From NCBI GenBank assembly GCA_016703965.1, contig JADJBB010000016.1:1-19767 (forward strand): DNA of 19,767 nucleotides, written 5' to 3'. Every line of letters begins with the position of its first letter. Position 1 is the stretch's first letter. Positions 18,487-19,767 of the stretch are shown here, one piece after another. The notes under the pieces were generated by a model that saw only the letters and a list, made by a program, of their open reading frames with translations, was not told the origin of the DNA and made no database searches. A program made the translations under genes and the position numbers. Source of the DNA: Acidobacteriota bacterium (lineage in GTDB: Bacteria; Acidobacteriota; Blastocatellia; Pyrinomonadales; Pyrinomonadaceae).

Positions 18487-19652
18487 TTAAGCACGGCCTC
18501 GAAGCATGCCGTTCCAATAAAGTTGTGGCAAAAGGTACCGCTTGACCAAGTACATCGTATAGCGTTCCTTGTTCTGATCGAATGGAAACGTCTCGTCCGG
18601 TTTCAGGTCATATCCGAATTCCGCCATTATCAAGCTGTCGTAACCCGTTACCAAAGGGCACGAAGTGTATCCGTCGTATTTAGCCGAAAGAGCTTCCCCT
18701 TTCGCGGCATGCATCACGTTTTCGGCGACGGCGGGGGCCTGTTTGCGGATCGCTGCTCCGGTCTTTGATGTGGGTAAATTGCTGGAATCACCAAGTGCGA
18801 AAATGTTTTCAAATTTGCGTGACGTGCGTCTCCTTATCTACGTCGACCCAACCCAGTTCGCTGGCAAGCGGGCTGGCCTTGATGAAATCTGGTGCCGACA
18901 TTGGCGGTGTCACGTGAATCAGATCGTATTTTTCGATCAACTCCTCACCGGTTTCAACATGAAGAAACACGGCCTCTTTTGACGCTGGCCGGATCTCAGT
19001 CAAGTTGAATTTAAACTTCGTCTCGATGCCAGTGTCTGAACAATGTTTGGTCAACGTCGGAGCATAATGCGGCGAGGTAAATATGGTCGGCGTTGTTATG
19101 AATTTGATGGTCGCCTTATCCCGGATACCGTTCTTGCGAAAATAGTCTTCAGCAAGATAGGCGATCTTCTGCGGGGCGCCGCCGCACTTAATAGGCGTAT
19201 TCGGCTGCGTAAAAATAGCATTCCCGCCCTTGAAACCGCGAATGAAGTCCCATGTTTTATTAACGTATTCATAGGAGTAGTTTGAACATACGCCTTCTTT
19301 ACCTATCGCATCCGGTAGGCCCTTGACCTTGTCCCAATCAAGCTGGATACCGGCCGCAACGACGAGAAGATCATACTCGACCTTTTCGCCGCTGATTGTA
19401 ACAACGGCATTCTGATCTGGAAGGAACTTCGCGACTTTTTTTTTATCCAGGTTGCTCCCGGGGAACGTAATCTTTTTCAGCTCGTTCGGTTGTTTCTTCG
19501 TCACGATGCCGCCAACGAGGGTCCAGAGGTGGTTGATAATAGTGTTTTCGGACGGTTCAATTATCGTTACCCGCATTCCTTTTACAAAGTCGGGCAGCAA
19601 CGCTTAAGCCAGCAGTTCCTCCGCCAACGATCACAACTTTTTTCGACATCAT
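18487..19652 (-). CDS. Sulfide:quinone oxidoreductase-like flavoprotein, frameshifted
   Basis: This FAD-dependent pyridine-nucleotide-disulfide-type oxidoreductase is most like sulfide:quinone oxidoreductases, which oxidise sulfide at the membrane and pass electrons to quinone. The N-terminus has the Rossmann motif VVIVGGGTAGLS. Further on come YDLLVVAAGI, GVCSNYSYEYV, NTPIKCGGAPQKIAYL and, in the next frames, NIFALGDSSNLPTSKTGAA and YTSCPLVTGYDSL. The three cysteines in these last motifs sit where the redox-active and conserved cysteines of the family are expected. Breaks lie near 19600, 18815 and 18720. About 388 residues is the usual size. A strong ribosome site, GGAGGGAGAGGA, precedes ATGATG; the first ATG (19652) has the better spacing, and 19649 is equally possible. 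It follows a rhodanese gene by about 40 bp and is unrelated to glycan use. Confidence 0.85.
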
Positions 19653-19691
19653 TCCTCTCCCTCCAAATTTATTCGAGTCTATTACGGATTC

Positions 19692-19767
19692 TTACTTTGA
19701 ATTAGCGCAAGCAGTGGCTGAAACTTCCGCTTGCAGTCCCGCTTCCAACCACGCCTTCGTTCCGCCC
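19692..19767 (-). CDS. Rhodanese-domain protein, C-terminal end only
   Basis: The last 24 codons read GGTKAWLEAGL, then a short polar tail ending ACANSK and TAA (19692-19694). GGxxAWxxAGLP-like text is the typical C-terminal helix of rhodanese sulfurtransferase domains, which move sulfane sulfur. The rest lies beyond the window edge. Placement directly before a sulfide:quinone-oxidoreductase-like gene fits a sulfide-oxidation or persulfide-handling operon. The call rests on a short match plus context. Confidence 0.7.
   Translation of the reverse strand, partial: GGTKAWLEAGLQAEVSATACANSK

Noticed and set aside
1..19767. CRISPR array, tRNA/rRNA genes, insertion sequences or phage genes
   Set aside because: No spaced direct repeats, no RNA-gene signatures, and no transposase, integrase or phage-structural text were seen on either strand.

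Overview
The window looks like chromosomal DNA from a Gram-negative, soil- or sludge-type bacterium, most likely Acidobacteriota (Blastocatellia/Pyrinomonadaceae-like). This taxonomic call is an inference. It rests on an Oar-type TonB-dependent receptor with an N-terminal carboxypeptidase-regulatory domain and no SusD partner, on the style of the secreted enzymes, and on ordinary Shine-Dalgarno sites and sigma70-like promoter boxes.

Most of the window is one polysaccharide-utilisation locus. A LacI-type regulator (13268-14317, +) is divergent from a long minus-strand gene run: TonB receptor (12567-8969), hairpin terminator/attenuator (8950-8922), GH31 (8866-7084), SGNH hydrolase (7084-6357), GH30 (6230-4776), GH3 (4770-2517), sialate-O-acetylesterase-type esterase (2491-530). 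A GH16 beta-glucanase (1-523, +, 5' end outside the window) converges on the esterase. On the other side of lacI, and also on the minus strand, lie GH92 (17784-15623) and GH5 (15590-14366). Nearly every enzyme carries an N-terminal signal peptide. Endo-beta-glucanase (GH16), GH30, GH5 and GH3 fit beta-1,3/1,6-glucan breakdown. GH92 removes alpha-mannose, GH31 removes alpha-glucose or alpha-xylose, and the two esterases remove acyl groups. Together this suits fungal or yeast cell wall (glucan plus mannoprotein). Xyloglucan or another plant glycan is the main alternative.

The 700-bp lacI/receptor intergenic region holds two LacI-like palindromes (13046-13059 and 13059-13072) sharing one base and set on a good lacI promoter (TTGGCA-18-TATAAC), which suggests autoregulation. 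A decayed second copy of the locus's SGNH gene lies at 17953-18480 (+) beside GH92. The right end (18487-19767, minus) is a different module: a sulfide:quinone-oxidoreductase-like flavoprotein preceded by the last codons of a rhodanese.

Most genes are broken by frameshifts, although catalytic motifs survive in the right order across the breaks. Many breaks can be repaired by adding one or two bases, often in homopolymer runs. Uncorrected indel errors in a draft or long-read assembly are therefore the leading explanation. The SGNH remnant is different: it also has stop codons and has lost its C-terminal catalytic block, so it looks like true decay. Coordinates given for broken genes span the whole reconstructed gene.
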